A stretch of 64,000 nucleotides of DNA from Sphaerisporangium krabiense (GCF_014200435.1 NZ_JACHBR010000001.1:5522001-5586000); one strand, 5' to 3'; shown: positions 33,239 to 46,849, numbered from the stretch's first letter. The notes: generated by a model from the letters alone, not told the origin. Numbers and translations: made by a program.

Positions 33239-34501
33239 GTGAGAATGCTTGACCGGGCGGTCGCGGGACTGGCCCTGCTGGCCCTGGCCGCCTGCGCGCC
33301 GTCCACCGCCCCGGCGACGAGCGGCGGAGACGAGAAGTCGGGAACGCTGCGGGTCTGGCTCTTCGACGAGCCGAACCGGGCCCCCAAGGAAAAGGTCGTC
33401 GGCGAGGCGATCAAGGAGTTCACCGCCGCGAACTCGGGGGTGACGGTCGAGGTGTCCTACATCCCGACGACCCCCGCGCGGCACGAGAAGTTCAAGGGCG
33501 CGTTCAACGACCCCGCCAGCGCCCCCGACGTCGCCGAGTACGGCAACACCGACCTGGCCGAGTACGCCGCCGCGGGCGGGTTCGCCGACCTCGGCGCCGA
33601 CCTTCAGGCGTGGACCGAGGGCAAGGACGTCAACGCGGAGCTGCTGAAGACCGCCACGGTCGACGGCAAGGTGTACGGCCTGCCCTGGTACATCGGCATC
33701 CGCGCGCTGTACTACCGCACCGACGTCTTCGACGAGCTCAAGCTGAAGCCGCCGGCGACCATCGACGAGCTGATCACCACCGCGCGGAAGATCCGCGAGA
33801 AGAAGCCGGACCTGTACGGCCTCGCCGCCGGCGGCGAGTACACCTTCGGCGCCCTGCCCTTCGTGTGGAGCGCGGGCGGCGACATCGAGAAGCTCGACTC
33901 GCCCGAGTCGCGCAAGGGCGTGAAGCAGTACACCGACCTGCTCGCGGACGACAACTGCCCGCCCCAGGCGTGCGCCGGCCTCACCGGCGGCAAGACCGTC
34001 GAGCTGTTCGCCAGCGGCAAGGCCGCCATGGCCATCGGAGGCAACTTCAACAGGTCGGCCATCGACGCCGGGGCCGCCGCCGGCAAGTACGCCGTCGTGC
34101 CGCTGCCCGGTCAGGAGTCCGGCTCGATCGCCCCGGCCTTCGCGGGCGGCAACAACCTCGGCGTCATGAAGAACAGCAAGCACCGCTCGCTGGCCGTGAA
34201 GTTCCTGCAGCTTCTCGGCGGCAAGACCTACCAGACGAAGATGTACGAGGCCATGGGCAACCTGCCCACCCTGACCTCGGCGCGCGACGAGCTGGCGGCC
34301 AAGGAGTCGTTCCTCAAGCCGTTCATGGACACGGTCGCCTCGGGCACCCGGTTCGTGCCCGTCGACCCCGCCTGGGTGAAGATCGACAACCAGAAGGTCA
34401 TCCCGACCATGTTGCAGAAGGTCGCCACCCAGCAGGCCACCGTCGAGCAGGCCACGACCGAGGCCGCCGCCGCGGTCAAGGCGGCGTTCGGCGGCTCATG
34501 A
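33239..34501 (+). CDS. ABC importer substrate-binding lipoprotein (sugar type)
   Basis: 420 residues. A lipobox ends at Cys19 (LALAAC). The mature part is a family-1 extracellular solute-binding protein: LRVWLFDEPN, KVYGLPWYIGIRALYYRTDVF (hinge and sugar-facing aromatics, shown across two stretches), KAAMAIGGNFNRS and FAGGNNLGVMKNSKH are typical of oligosaccharide binders. It captures its ligand outside the membrane and delivers it to the two permeases downstream. The GTG at 33239 is chosen because GGGAGG is eight bases upstream; ATG at 33245 is too far away. The stop overlaps the first permease ATG. The ligand cannot be named. Confidence 0.9.
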   Translation: MRMLDRAVAGLALLALAACAPSTAPATSGGDEKSGTLRVWLFDEPNRAPKEKVVGEAIKEFTAANSGVTVEVSYIPTTPARHEKFKGAFNDPASAPDVAEYGNTDLAEYAAAGGFADLGADLQAWTEGKDVNAELLKTATVDGKVYGLPWYIGIRALYYRTDVFDELKLKPPATIDELITTARKIREKKPDLYGLAAGGEYTFGALPFVWSAGGDIEKLDSPESRKGVKQYTDLLADDNCPPQACAGLTGGKTVELFASGKAAMAIGGNFNRSAIDAGAAAGKYAVVPLPGQESGSIAPAFAGGNNLGVMKNSKHRSLAVKFLQLLGGKTYQTKMYEAMGNLPTLTSARDELAAKESFLKPFMDTVASGTRFVPVDPAWVKIDNQKVIPTMLQKVATQQATVEQATTEAAAAVKAAFGGS

Positions 34502-35436
34502 CGACGGCCACCACGGCGCCCGCCGGCCCGGCCACGAGCGCCGGGCGGGCGGCGCCGCGCCGCGCCGGCCGGCTGCGGCCCTGGATTTACCTGCTCCCCT
34601 CGGCGGCGGTCCTGCTGCCCCTGCTCGGCTACCCCGTCTACATGCTCGGCCTGCTGTCGGTGTTCGACTACCGGCAGGCCCAGGTCAGCGGCGGGGAGCC
34701 GACCCGCTTCATCGGCCTGGCCAACTACGCGGCCCTCGCCGGAGACCCGCGGTTCTGGTCGGTGCTCGCCCAGACCGTGGTGTTCGCCGCGGCGCTGGTC
34801 GTCGCCACGCTGGCCGTCGGCGCGGCGCTCGCCGTGGTGCTGACCAGGGCGGGACGGGTGCCACGCCTGCTGCTGTCGCTGGCGGCCATGGCCGCGTGGG
34901 CGGCGCCGGCCGTCACCGGGTCCACGGTGTGGATGTTCCTCTTCGACGCCGACCTCGGCCTGGTCAACCAGGTGCTCGGCCTCGACGGCCACAACTGGTT
35001 CTACGACAAATGGGTCGCGTTCCTGATCATCGGCGCCACCGTCGTGTGGCACTCGTTCCCCTTCGTCATGGTGACGCTCTACGCGGGCATCCAGGCGATC
35101 CCCGGCTCGGTGCTGGAGGCCGCGGCGCTGGACGGCGCCTCGGCGTGGCAGGCGTTCTGGCGGGTCATGGTGCCCATCCTGCGGCCGCTCATCACGATCG
35201 TGGTCATCCAGTCGATCATCTGGGACTTCAAGATCTTCACGCAGGTGTACGTGATGACCAGCGGCGGCGGCATCGCGGGACAGAACTCGGTGCTGAACGT
35301 CTACGCCTACCAGACCGCGTTCGGCTCCTCGGAGTACGGGCTCGGCTCGGCGATCGGCGTCGTCATGACCCTGATCCTGCTGGCCGTCACCCTGCTCTAC
35401 ATCCGCGCCCTCTACCGAGGAGGGGAGAAGCTGTGA
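34498..35436 (+). CDS. ABC sugar importer permease 1 (MalF-like)
   Basis: 312 residues with about six membrane helices after a basic, Ala-rich N-terminus. The cytoplasmic EAA loop reads EAAALDGASAWQAFWRVMVP and couples to the ATPase. It is a MalF/UgpA-type subunit. The ATG overlaps the binding-protein stop (ATGA). Confidence 0.92.
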   Translation: MTTATTAPAGPATSAGRAAPRRAGRLRPWIYLLPSAAVLLPLLGYPVYMLGLLSVFDYRQAQVSGGEPTRFIGLANYAALAGDPRFWSVLAQTVVFAAALVVATLAVGAALAVVLTRAGRVPRLLLSLAAMAAWAAPAVTGSTVWMFLFDADLGLVNQVLGLDGHNWFYDKWVAFLIIGATVVWHSFPFVMVTLYAGIQAIPGSVLEAAALDGASAWQAFWRVMVPILRPLITIVVIQSIIWDFKIFTQVYVMTSGGGIAGQNSVLNVYAYQTAFGSSEYGLGSAIGVVMTLILLAVTLLYIRALYRGGEKL

Positions 35437-35491
35437 CCTCCCGCGCCCCCGCAGGAACGCCGGGACCGCACGCCGCCCGCGGGAGGACGCC

Positions 35492-36331
35492 GTGAACAGG
35501 TCCCGCCTGGTCGCGAGCACGATCGCCGTGGTCGCGGCCCTGGTCACGCTCTTCCCGATCTACTGGATGGTGCTCTCGGCGTTCAAGCCGCCGGGGGAGA
35601 TCCAGTCGCTGGAGGTCCGCCCCTGGACGCTGCACCCGACGCTGGAGAGCTTCCGGCGGGTGCTCGGCGGCGAGGACTTCGGCCGGTACTTCCTCAACAG
35701 CCTCGGCGTCGCCCTCACGGTCGTCGTCCTGTCGGCCGTCGTGGCGTTCCTCGCCGCCGTCGCGGTGACCCGGTTCCACTTCCGGTTCCGCACCACCGTG
35801 CTGATCATGTTCCTGATCGCGCAGATGGTGCCGGTCGAGGCGCTGACCATCCCGCTGTTCTTCCTGGTCCGCGACATCGGCACGGTCGTGCCCGGCGTCG
35901 GGCTGAACACGCTCGGCTCGCTGGTCCTGGTCCACCTGGCGTTCTCGCTGCCGTTCGCGATCTGGATGATGCGCGGCTTCGTCGCGGCGGTCCCCGAGGC
36001 GCTGGAGGAGGCCGCCACCATCGACGGCGCGAGCCGCGCGGTGATCCTCTGGAGGATCCTGTTCCCGCTGGTCGCCCCGGGCCTGGTCGCGACCAGCGTG
36101 TTCTCGTTCATCGCCGCCTGGAACGACTTCATCTTCGCGAGGACGTTCATCATCTCGGCCAAGGACAACCAGACCCTGCCCGCCGCGCTGCTGGTCTTCT
36201 TCAAGCCCGACGAGAACGACTGGGGCGGCATCATGGCCGCCTCCACCCTCATGACCATCCCCGTGCTGATCTTCTTCGTCGCCGTCCAGCGCCGCCTCGT
36301 CGCCGGCCTCGGCGGCGCCGTGAAGGACTGA
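35492..36331 (+). CDS. ABC sugar importer permease 2 (MalG-like)
   Basis: 279 residues with six membrane helices. The EAA loop reads EEAATIDGASRAVILWRILF, and the start RLVASTIAVVAALVTLFPIY plus MVLSAFKPPGE is the usual MalG-type N-terminus. The GTG at 35492 has GGGAGG upstream. No ATP-binding subunit gene follows; in actinobacteria such importers commonly borrow a shared ATPase such as MsiK, and that is the likely arrangement here. A short frame at 35433-35495 bridges the permeases but is probably not a gene. Confidence 0.92.
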   Translation: MNRSRLVASTIAVVAALVTLFPIYWMVLSAFKPPGEIQSLEVRPWTLHPTLESFRRVLGGEDFGRYFLNSLGVALTVVVLSAVVAFLAAVAVTRFHFRFRTTVLIMFLIAQMVPVEALTIPLFFLVRDIGTVVPGVGLNTLGSLVLVHLAFSLPFAIWMMRGFVAAVPEALEEAATIDGASRAVILWRILFPLVAPGLVATSVFSFIAAWNDFIFARTFIISAKDNQTLPAALLVFFKPDENDWGGIMAASTLMTIPVLIFFVAVQRRLVAGLGGAVKD

Positions 36332-36374
36332 CCCGCCGGGCGGCGGCCCTGCCGAGGTCCGCCGCCCCGCACGG

Positions 36375-40622
<4,248 letters not shown>

Positions 40623-40774
40623 GACCACCTTTGACAATCCGGGCCTCAACACCCCGTCACGCCATCGTATAGAGGCGATTCCGGTGCGATGAGGGCTCGG
40701 CGGGCAGCTCCCGGGCCGGTCGCTGCCCTGGGCAGGCCAATCTAACCTTGTGGGGAACGGGGCCCGCGCCCGGC

Positions 40775-41515
40775 CTACCCCTGCGCGGAGCGGGCGAGCG
40801 CGAGGCGGACCAGCTCGGCGTTGCCGCTCACCGGCTCCCCGGACGGCCCGTGCAGGACGTCCTCCAGGCCCATGCGCCCGGGCAGCCCGCGGCGCACCGC
40901 CTCCTCCAGCAGCGGCCAGGCCGCCGTGCCCTCGCCGTGCAGCAGGCGCGGAGCCGTCAGGCCGAGGGCGTCGAGCCCGTCCAGGACGCGCGCCGCCTCC
41001 GGCACGGCGTCCTCCGCGGACGCGTCCATGATCTCGACGAGCACGCGCATGACCCGGCCGGCCAGACCGGAGGCCGCCAGCTCCTCGGCGTCGTCCCGCG
41101 ACCACACCCCGGCCTCCACGCCCACGCCGGACCCCAGCACGGCCACGGCCAGGTCGTGGAACCCCGGCTCCGAGACGTTGCAGGAGGCGAAGTCGGGCCG
41201 TTCCTCGTCGGGGAGCGACGCCCACGCGCGCACCGCGCGCAGCCGGGCCTCCACGTCGCCGCCGGTGATCCACAGGCCCGTGGAGACGCCCACCGGCAGC
41301 CCCGGCACGGCCCTGCGGATCGCGGAGACGGCGGCCCCGACCGCCGGGGCGTCGAGCGTCTCCAGCCCGCCGGCGTCACGGGGATGGGCGTGGACCGCCG
41401 ACGCTCCCTGCGCGGCCACGGCGCGGGCGTCGTCGGCCAGGTCCTGAGGAGTGAGCGGCAGCGCGGGATGCTCGCCCGGCGCGCGCCCGCCGTTGAGGGA
41501 TGCCTTCAACCACAC
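40775..41515 (-). CDS. BKACE-family beta-keto acid cleavage enzyme
   Basis: 246 residues. The start MWLKASLNGGRA and later SAVHAHPRDAGG (zinc-binding His-x-His) are typical of the 3-keto-5-aminohexanoate cleavage (BKACE, formerly DUF849) family. These TIM-barrel enzymes use acetyl-CoA to cleave beta-keto acids. The usual length is 270-310, so this is a compact member. The GVSTGLWI and LLHGEGTAAWPLLEEA segments fit the substrate and CoA pockets. The substrate cannot be predicted. The start is GTG at 41515. It sits 22 bases from the FadD gene on the same strand and may share its transcript. Confidence 0.85.
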   Translation of the reverse strand: MWLKASLNGGRAPGEHPALPLTPQDLADDARAVAAQGASAVHAHPRDAGGLETLDAPAVGAAVSAIRRAVPGLPVGVSTGLWITGGDVEARLRAVRAWASLPDEERPDFASCNVSEPGFHDLAVAVLGSGVGVEAGVWSRDDAEELAASGLAGRVMRVLVEIMDASAEDAVPEAARVLDGLDALGLTAPRLLHGEGTAAWPLLEEAVRRGLPGRMGLEDVLHGPSGEPVSGNAELVRLALARSAQG

Positions 41516-41537
41516 CCGGCCACCGTACCGGGGACGC

Positions 41538-43352
41538 CTATGCTCGGGTGTCCACCGCGTACAGATTGTCGATGTCCTTGCCGAAGTCCCGCACGACGAG
41601 GTTGCGCTTGACCTTCAGCGAGGGGGTGAGATGTCCGCTCTCCTCGGTGAAGTCGGTGTCCAGGATCACGAACTTCTTCACCTGCTCGGCCTTGGAGACC
41701 AGCGTGTTGGCCTCGTCCACCGCCGACTGGACCGCGGCCACGACGGCGGGGTCGGAGGCGAGCTCGGCGAGCGAGGCCCCCTGCCTGCCGTTGGCGTTCT
41801 TCCATTGGCCGAGCGCCTCGGGGTCCAGCGTGACCAGCGCGGCCACGTAGGGACGGTCGTCGCCGACCACCATGGCCTGGCTGACCAGCGGGTGGGCGCG
41901 GATGCGGTCCTCCAGCGGGCCGGGCGCGACGTTCTTGCCCGCCGCGGTGACGATGAGCTCCTTCTTCCTGCCGGTGATGCGCAGGTAACCGTCGGAGTCC
42001 AGCTCGCCGACGTCGCCGGTGTGGAACCAGCCGTCCGCGTCGACGGCCTCGGCGGTGGCCTCGTCGTTGTTCCAGTACCCGTCGAAGACGTGGCGGCCCT
42101 TTACCAGCACCTCGCCGTCGCCGGCCACGCCGATCGTCACGCCGGGGAACGGCTTGCCCACCGTGCCGATCTTGTTGGCGCCGGGGATGTTGACCGTCGA
42201 GGGCGCGGAGGTCTCGGTGAGCCCCCACCCCTCGAAGACCTCGATGCCCGCGCCCCTGAAGAAGTGGCCGAGCCGCTCGCCGAGCGCCGACCCGCCCGAC
42301 ACCGCGGCGGTGAGCCGGCCGCCGGTGGCCGCGCGCAGCTTGGCGTACACGAGCCGGTCGTACAAGGCCCGCCGCAGCCGCAGCCCGGCGCCCGCGCCGC
42401 CCGAGCTCTCCGCCTTACTCCACGCGATCGCGGTGGCCACCGCGCGGTGGAAGATCGCGCTCTTCAGCCCGCCCCCGGCCGCGGCCTTCTGCTCGGCCGC
42501 GTTGTAGACCTTCTCGAACACCCGCGGCACGCCGAGCAGGAACGTCGGCCTGAACGCCGCGAGGTCGGGCGCGACGTTCTTCATGTTGGGCGTGTGGGCG
42601 AGCACCGTGCCGGTCTCCACGAGCACGACCTGGATGAGGCGGGCGAAGCTGTGCGCGAGCGGCAGGAACAGCAGCGCGGCCCGGTCGTCCTGCTCGAACA
42701 GGGCCTCCAGCGGGCCCGTGGCGACGTTGCGCGCGGTGAACAGCAGGTTGTCGTGGGTGAGGCGGCAGCCCTTGGGGCGCCCGGTCGTGCCGGAGGTGTA
42801 GATGATCGTGGCCAGGTCGCGGCCGCTGCGGGAGGTGCGGCGCTCCTTCAGCGTCTCCTCGGGCACGTCGGCGCCGCCCGCGGTCAGCCGCGAGAACGCG
42901 CCGCCGTCCACGCACCAGATCGACGGCTTGTCCGGCAGGCCGGCGACGGCCCGCGTCACGACCTTTTCGTGCGCCTCGGTCTCGACGATGACGGCGGTGG
43001 CGCCGCTGTCGGAGACGATCCAGTTGACCTGGTCGGCGGAGGAGGTCTCGTAGATCGGCACGCCGACCCCGCCCGCCGCCCAGATGGCGTAGTCGGCCAC
43101 CGTCCACTCGTAGCGGGTGCGCGACATCAGGGCCACCCGGTCGCCGGGGCGCACCCCCGCGTCGATCAGGCCCTTGGCGACCCCGGCGACCTGGTCGCGG
43201 AACGCGGCGGCGGTCACCGGGACCCAGGCCCCGCCGTCACCGCGGCTGATCACCACGGCGTCCGGTTCCTGCTCGCCTCGGGTGAAGACGGTGTCGGCGC
43301 AGTTGGCGGACGCCGGGACGTCCACCAGCACGGGAACGCTGTACTCGCGCAC
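41538..43352 (-). CDS. Long-chain acyl-CoA ligase (FadD15-like)
   Basis: 604 residues. The AMP-binding signature IIYTSGTTGRPKGCRLTH is the phosphate-binding loop; GWGLTETSAP, WFHTGDVGELDSDGYLRITG and GRKKELIVTAAGKNV complete the ANL-superfamily motifs. The size and N-terminus place it with FadD15-type long-chain fatty acid CoA ligases. The GTG at 43352 is chosen because GAGGAG is six bases upstream; TTG at 43358 would be directly on the ribosome-binding site. It activates fatty acids for beta-oxidation or lipid synthesis. Confidence 0.93.
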   Translation of the reverse strand: MREYSVPVLVDVPASANCADTVFTRGEQEPDAVVISRGDGGAWVPVTAAAFRDQVAGVAKGLIDAGVRPGDRVALMSRTRYEWTVADYAIWAAGGVGVPIYETSSADQVNWIVSDSGATAVIVETEAHEKVVTRAVAGLPDKPSIWCVDGGAFSRLTAGGADVPEETLKERRTSRSGRDLATIIYTSGTTGRPKGCRLTHDNLLFTARNVATGPLEALFEQDDRAALLFLPLAHSFARLIQVVLVETGTVLAHTPNMKNVAPDLAAFRPTFLLGVPRVFEKVYNAAEQKAAAGGGLKSAIFHRAVATAIAWSKAESSGGAGAGLRLRRALYDRLVYAKLRAATGGRLTAAVSGGSALGERLGHFFRGAGIEVFEGWGLTETSAPSTVNIPGANKIGTVGKPFPGVTIGVAGDGEVLVKGRHVFDGYWNNDEATAEAVDADGWFHTGDVGELDSDGYLRITGRKKELIVTAAGKNVAPGPLEDRIRAHPLVSQAMVVGDDRPYVAALVTLDPEALGQWKNANGRQGASLAELASDPAVVAAVQSAVDEANTLVSKAEQVKKFVILDTDFTEESGHLTPSLKVKRNLVVRDFGKDIDNLYAVDTRA

Positions 43353-43512
43353 GTTCAACTCCTCTGGCGGGCCGCCGGTAGTTCCGTCACAGACGCCTTA
43401 AAGGGCGAATCCACGCTATCAGTGTCATCCGTCGGGTAACCCTGTCGTGAGCAACGTGTCGCTCACCCGGCCAAGCGGTAGGTAGGCCGCCGGCGCGTCT
43501 ACGATGTCCGTC

Positions 43513-44280
43513 ATGCGGGTGCATGTCGTCAGTGACGTCCACGGGCGCGCCGACGCCCTGGCCCGGGCCGCGGACGGCGCCGACGCGCTGGTCTGCCTGG
43601 GCGACCTTCTGCTCTTCGTCGACTACGCCGACCACTCCCAGGGCATCTTCCCCGACCTGTTCGGCGCCGAGCGCGCCACCGAGTACGTCCGGCTGCGCGC
43701 CGCCGGACGCCTGGACGAGGCGCGGGACATGTCCGCCGCGCTGTGGCAGGACCTCGGCGGCGACCCGCGCGAGCACATCGAGCGCGCCGCGCGGGAGCAG
43801 TACGCCCGCCTGTTCGCCGCGATGCCCACGCCCGCCTACCTCACCTACGGCAACGTCGACCTGCCCGCCCTGTGGGCCGACTACGTCAGGGACGGCCACC
43901 ACGTGCTCGACGGCCAGACCGCCGAGATCGGCGGTCTCACCTTCGGGTTCGTCGGCGGCGGCCTGCGCACCCGCTACCGCACCCCGAACGAGGTCGACGA
44001 CGAGGAGTTCGCCGCCAAGGTCCGCGCGGTCGGCGCCGTGGACGTCCTGTGCTGCCACATCCCGCCCGCCGTCCCCGGCCTGCTGTACGACGTCGTGGCG
44101 CGGCGCTTCGAGCGGGGCAGCCAGGCCACCCTGGCCGCCATCCGCGAGACCCAGCCCCGCTACGCGCTGTTCGGCCACGTCCACCAGCCCCTGGCGGCCC
44201 GCACCCGCATCGGCCGCACCGAGTGCGTCAACGTGGGCCACTTCCGCGGCCGGGGAAGCCCCTTCGTCCTCGATCTCTGA
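43513..44280 (+). CDS. Metallophosphoesterase
   Basis: 255 residues. The calcineurin-like metal motifs are clear: SDVHGR (D-x-H), LGDLL (GD), YGNVD (GN), CCHIPP and FGHVH (GH-x-H). It is a two-metal phosphoesterase; the DYADHSQGIFPDLFG segment is shared with actinobacterial homologues beside FadD genes. The substrate is not known. ATG at 43513 gives the usual MRVHVVSDVHG; ATG at 43504 adds three residues. It diverges from the acyl-CoA ligase gene. Confidence 0.88.
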   Translation: MRVHVVSDVHGRADALARAADGADALVCLGDLLLFVDYADHSQGIFPDLFGAERATEYVRLRAAGRLDEARDMSAALWQDLGGDPREHIERAAREQYARLFAAMPTPAYLTYGNVDLPALWADYVRDGHHVLDGQTAEIGGLTFGFVGGGLRTRYRTPNEVDDEEFAAKVRAVGAVDVLCCHIPPAVPGLLYDVVARRFERGSQATLAAIRETQPRYALFGHVHQPLAARTRIGRTECVNVGHFRGRGSPFVLDL

Positions 44281-44376
44281 TCCCCGGCCCCCGGCCCCTC
44301 CGGCCCCGGCCTTCCGCGCGGGCGGCGCGGCCCGGCGCGCGCACGTCCGCGGGCGCGGAACGAGTACGGTAAGCCC

Positions 44377-44814
44377 ATGGCTGATCGCACCATCTCCAGC
44401 ATCACGATCGCGGCCGATCCGACGGCCATCGTGGCGGTCATCGCCGACTTCCCCGCCTACCCCGAATGGGCCGGTCAGGTGAAGGCGGCGAAGATCCTTT
44501 CGGTGGGCGAGGACGGCCGTCCCGAGACCGTACGCTTCGCCCTCGACGCCGGGATGATCAGCGACGAGTACACCCTCGGCTACACCTGGCGCGGCGACGA
44601 GGCCGTCGACTGGCACATCGTCGAGCCCGGCAAGATGCTCTCCGCGCTCACCGGCGCCTACCGCCTCACCCCGGCGGGGAACGGCACCGAGGTCACCTAC
44701 GAGCTCGCCGTGGACCTGAAGGTCCCCATGATCGGCATGGTCAAGCGCAAGGCCGAGAAGGTCATCGTCGACACCGCGCTCAAGGGCCTCAAGAAGCGCG
44801 TCGAGGGCCGATGA
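44377..44814 (+). CDS. SRPBCC-family (START/polyketide-cyclase fold) protein
   Basis: 145 residues forming one SRPBCC domain: the start TISSITIAADPTAIVAVIAD, then the loop FPAYPEWAGQVKAAKIL, and a long C-terminal helix. This fold holds a hydrophobic ligand such as a lipid, quinone or polyketide. The ATGA overlap with the ArsA-like gene shows an operon. Function is unknown; a link to membrane or lipid chemistry is reasonable but unproven. Confidence 0.9.
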   Translation: MADRTISSITIAADPTAIVAVIADFPAYPEWAGQVKAAKILSVGEDGRPETVRFALDAGMISDEYTLGYTWRGDEAVDWHIVEPGKMLSALTGAYRLTPAGNGTEVTYELAVDLKVPMIGMVKRKAEKVIVDTALKGLKKRVEGR

Positions 44815-46013
44815 GCGCGGCCGGCGGCGCCGGGGCGGCCGGCCCCAGGATCCTGCTGTTCACCGGCAAGGGCGGCGTCGGCAAGACCACCGTCGCCGCG
44901 GCCACCGCCACCCTCGCCGCCCGCCAGGGGCGCAAGACGCTCGTGGTCTCCACCGACACCGCGCACTCCCTGGCCGACGCGCTCGGCGTGCCCGGCGCCG
45001 GCGAGCCCGCCGAGATCGCCCCGAACCTGTACCTCCAGCAGGTCGACACCCAGCGCGCCCTCGAGCGTCACTGGGGCGACCTGCGCGACTACGCCAGGGG
45101 AGTGCTCGCCGAGCTCGGCCTCGACGAGATCACCTCCGAGGAGCTGACCGTCCTGCCCGGCGCCGAGGAGGTCATCGCCCTGCTGGAGCTGCGCGAGCAG
45201 GTCGGCACCGGCCGCTGGGACGTCATCGTGGTCGACTGCGCCCCCACCGCCGAGACGCTGCGCCTGCTCGCCCTGCCCGAGGCCCTCGACTGGCACGTCA
45301 ACCGCCTGCTGCCCGCGGGCCGCAGGCTGCTGCGCGCGCTGGCCCCCGTGATCCGGCACGTCGCCAGGCTCAGCCTCCCCGAGGACACGGTCGTCACCGC
45401 GGGCGAGCGGCTGCACACCGGGCTCATGGGCGTGCGCGACCTTCTGACCGGCGACAACGCCTCCGTGCGCCTCGTGCTCACCCCCGAGGCCGTCGTCGTG
45501 GCCGAGGCCCGCCGCACCTTCACCTCCCTCAGCCTGTACGGCTACCGGGTGGACGCCGTCGTCGCCAACCGCGTCTTCCCCGACACCGGCTCCGACCCCT
45601 GGCGGCGCGGCTGGGTGGAGTCCCAGGCGCGCCACCTGGCCGCCGTCCACGAGTCGTTCGCGCCGTTGCCCGTCCACACCGTCCCCTACCTCCCGGCCGA
45701 GCCGATCGGGCCCGAGGCCCTGGCCGCGCTGGCCGGGGAGCTGTACGGCGAGGCGGACCCGTTCGCGCCGCCGTCCGGCGAGCCGCCGCTGGTGATCCGC
45801 GCCGACGGCGAGGTGCACGAGCTCAGCCTCGCCCTGCCGCTGGCCGGCCGCGACGAGGTGGGCCTGGCCAGGAAGGGCGACGAGCTGATCATCACCGCCG
45901 GGTCCTACCGCCGCGTGCTGGCGCTGCCGGCCGCGCTCGCCAGAAGATCGGTGCACGACGCGGCGCTCCGCGACGGCCGCCTCCGGGTACGGTTCGAGGC
46001 AGGAGGGGCCTGA
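44811..46013 (+). CDS. ArsA/Get3-like P-loop ATPase
   Basis: 400 residues. The deviant Walker A FTGKGGVGKTTVAAA (about 16-30), the switch segment STDTAHSLADAL and VVDCAPTAETLRLLALPEAL assign it to the ArsA/Get3 branch of SIMIBI ATPases. There is a single ATPase domain and no obvious metal-binding cysteines, so arsenite efflux is unlikely. A C-terminal small beta domain (from about 320) ending with LRVRFEAGGA resembles an HSP20-like or ArsA_HSP20 domain. It overlaps both neighbours. A role in handling membrane proteins or ligands together with the SRPBCC protein is a guess. Confidence 0.88.
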   Translation: MSAAGGAGAAGPRILLFTGKGGVGKTTVAAATATLAARQGRKTLVVSTDTAHSLADALGVPGAGEPAEIAPNLYLQQVDTQRALERHWGDLRDYARGVLAELGLDEITSEELTVLPGAEEVIALLELREQVGTGRWDVIVVDCAPTAETLRLLALPEALDWHVNRLLPAGRRLLRALAPVIRHVARLSLPEDTVVTAGERLHTGLMGVRDLLTGDNASVRLVLTPEAVVVAEARRTFTSLSLYGYRVDAVVANRVFPDTGSDPWRRGWVESQARHLAAVHESFAPLPVHTVPYLPAEPIGPEALAALAGELYGEADPFAPPSGEPPLVIRADGEVHELSLALPLAGRDEVGLARKGDELIITAGSYRRVLALPAALARRSVHDAALRDGRLRVRFEAGGA

Positions 46014-46813
46014 TGACGGAGATGAACGACAACACCGGCGGCGCCGTGCCCGGCGGGCGCGACGACCGTGAAGAGTGGCTGAGGAGCCGGGACGAGGAGC
46101 GGCGCGCGGAGCGCGACTCCGCCACGGACCCGGCCAGGGACGCGGGCCGGTACATCGGCTCGGACGCCGGCCCTGACGGCGGTTCCGGGACGGGCCGCGA
46201 CGCCGTCGGGGACCCGGGCAGGGATACGGACAGAGATACTGACAGGGACACGGGCAGGGACACGGGCTGGGACACCGGCCTGGACTCGGCCGCCGGGTGG
46301 GCGAGGGACGCCGCGCTGGGCGCGGCGCGTGACGTCGCCCGCGAGGTGCCCGACGCTCTGGGGTCGATGGCGGGCGAGGCGCGCAAGCTCTTCGACTCCC
46401 TGCAGCAGCGGGTCGGCCGCGAGATCGGCAAGGGCTTCGTGAAGGGCGGCGTCAGCGGCCTCGGCCAGGGGCTCGGCCAGGCGTTCGGCGGTGGCGGCGG
46501 CGCCCGCGCGCACGGCGGCGACGTGTGGGGCGAGGCCGTGAGCGGGCACCACGACGACGAGTACATCTGCCGGGCCTGCCCCGTGTGCCGGCTCAAGGCG
46601 GCGCGGCGCGAGGCCGGGGGCGACGTCGGCGACCATCTGGTGGCGGCGGCCGGCGAGCTGTTCGCCGCGTTCCGCCAGGCGGTGGACGCCGTCGCGCGGA
46701 CCGCCGAGCCCGGGCGCACGCACGCCCAGGGCCGCCAGGGGGGCGCGGGCGGCTCGGCAGGGGGCGCAGCAGGGGGCACGGACACCCGGGTGGAGCACAT
46801 CGACCTGGGCTGA
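46013..46813 (+). CDS. Acidic low-complexity protein (DUF5304-like)
   Basis: 266 residues. Residues 1-95 are low-complexity and rich in Asp, Arg and Gly, including six imperfect D-x-x-R tetrapeptides (DPGR, DTDR, DTDR, DTGR, DTGW, DTGL). A helical part (AGEARKLFDSLQQRVGREIG) and a Gly-rich stretch follow. A conserved ICRACPVCRLK near 184-194 could bind metal. The last third is Ala/Gly-rich. It matches the general layout of the actinobacterial DUF5304 protein found between ArsA-like and glucokinase genes (from memory). The ATG overlaps the ArsA-like stop by one base (TGATG). No function is known. Confidence 0.75.
   Translation: MTEMNDNTGGAVPGGRDDREEWLRSRDEERRAERDSATDPARDAGRYIGSDAGPDGGSGTGRDAVGDPGRDTDRDTDRDTGRDTGWDTGLDSAAGWARDAALGAARDVAREVPDALGSMAGEARKLFDSLQQRVGREIGKGFVKGGVSGLGQGLGQAFGGGGGARAHGGDVWGEAVSGHHDDEYICRACPVCRLKAARREAGGDVGDHLVAAAGELFAAFRQAVDAVARTAEPGRTHAQGRQGGAGGSAGGAAGGTDTRVEHIDLG
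46211..46282 (+). repeat. Six imperfect 12-bp tandem units inside the acidic-protein gene
   Basis: Units of the form GACACGGGCAGG repeat six times in frame and encode D-x-x-R-type tetrapeptides. Two units use AGA and ACT codons that are rare in this genome (GATACGGACAGA, GATACTGACAGG), which suggests the array varies by slippage and point change. Confidence 0.75.
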
Positions 46814-46849
46814 GGGCCCGGTGGCACGCCCCGGGGGAAGGGAAGAGAC

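Noticed and set aside
35433-35495. Twenty-codon frame bridging the two ABC permease genes
   Set aside because: It overlaps both neighbours by GTGA but has no conserved sequence; the spacing is more simply explained as leader of the second permease.
44811-46013. Arsenite efflux ATPase (true ArsA) for the P-loop gene
   Set aside because: Only one ATPase half, no metal-binding cysteines and no arsB, arsC or arsD nearby.
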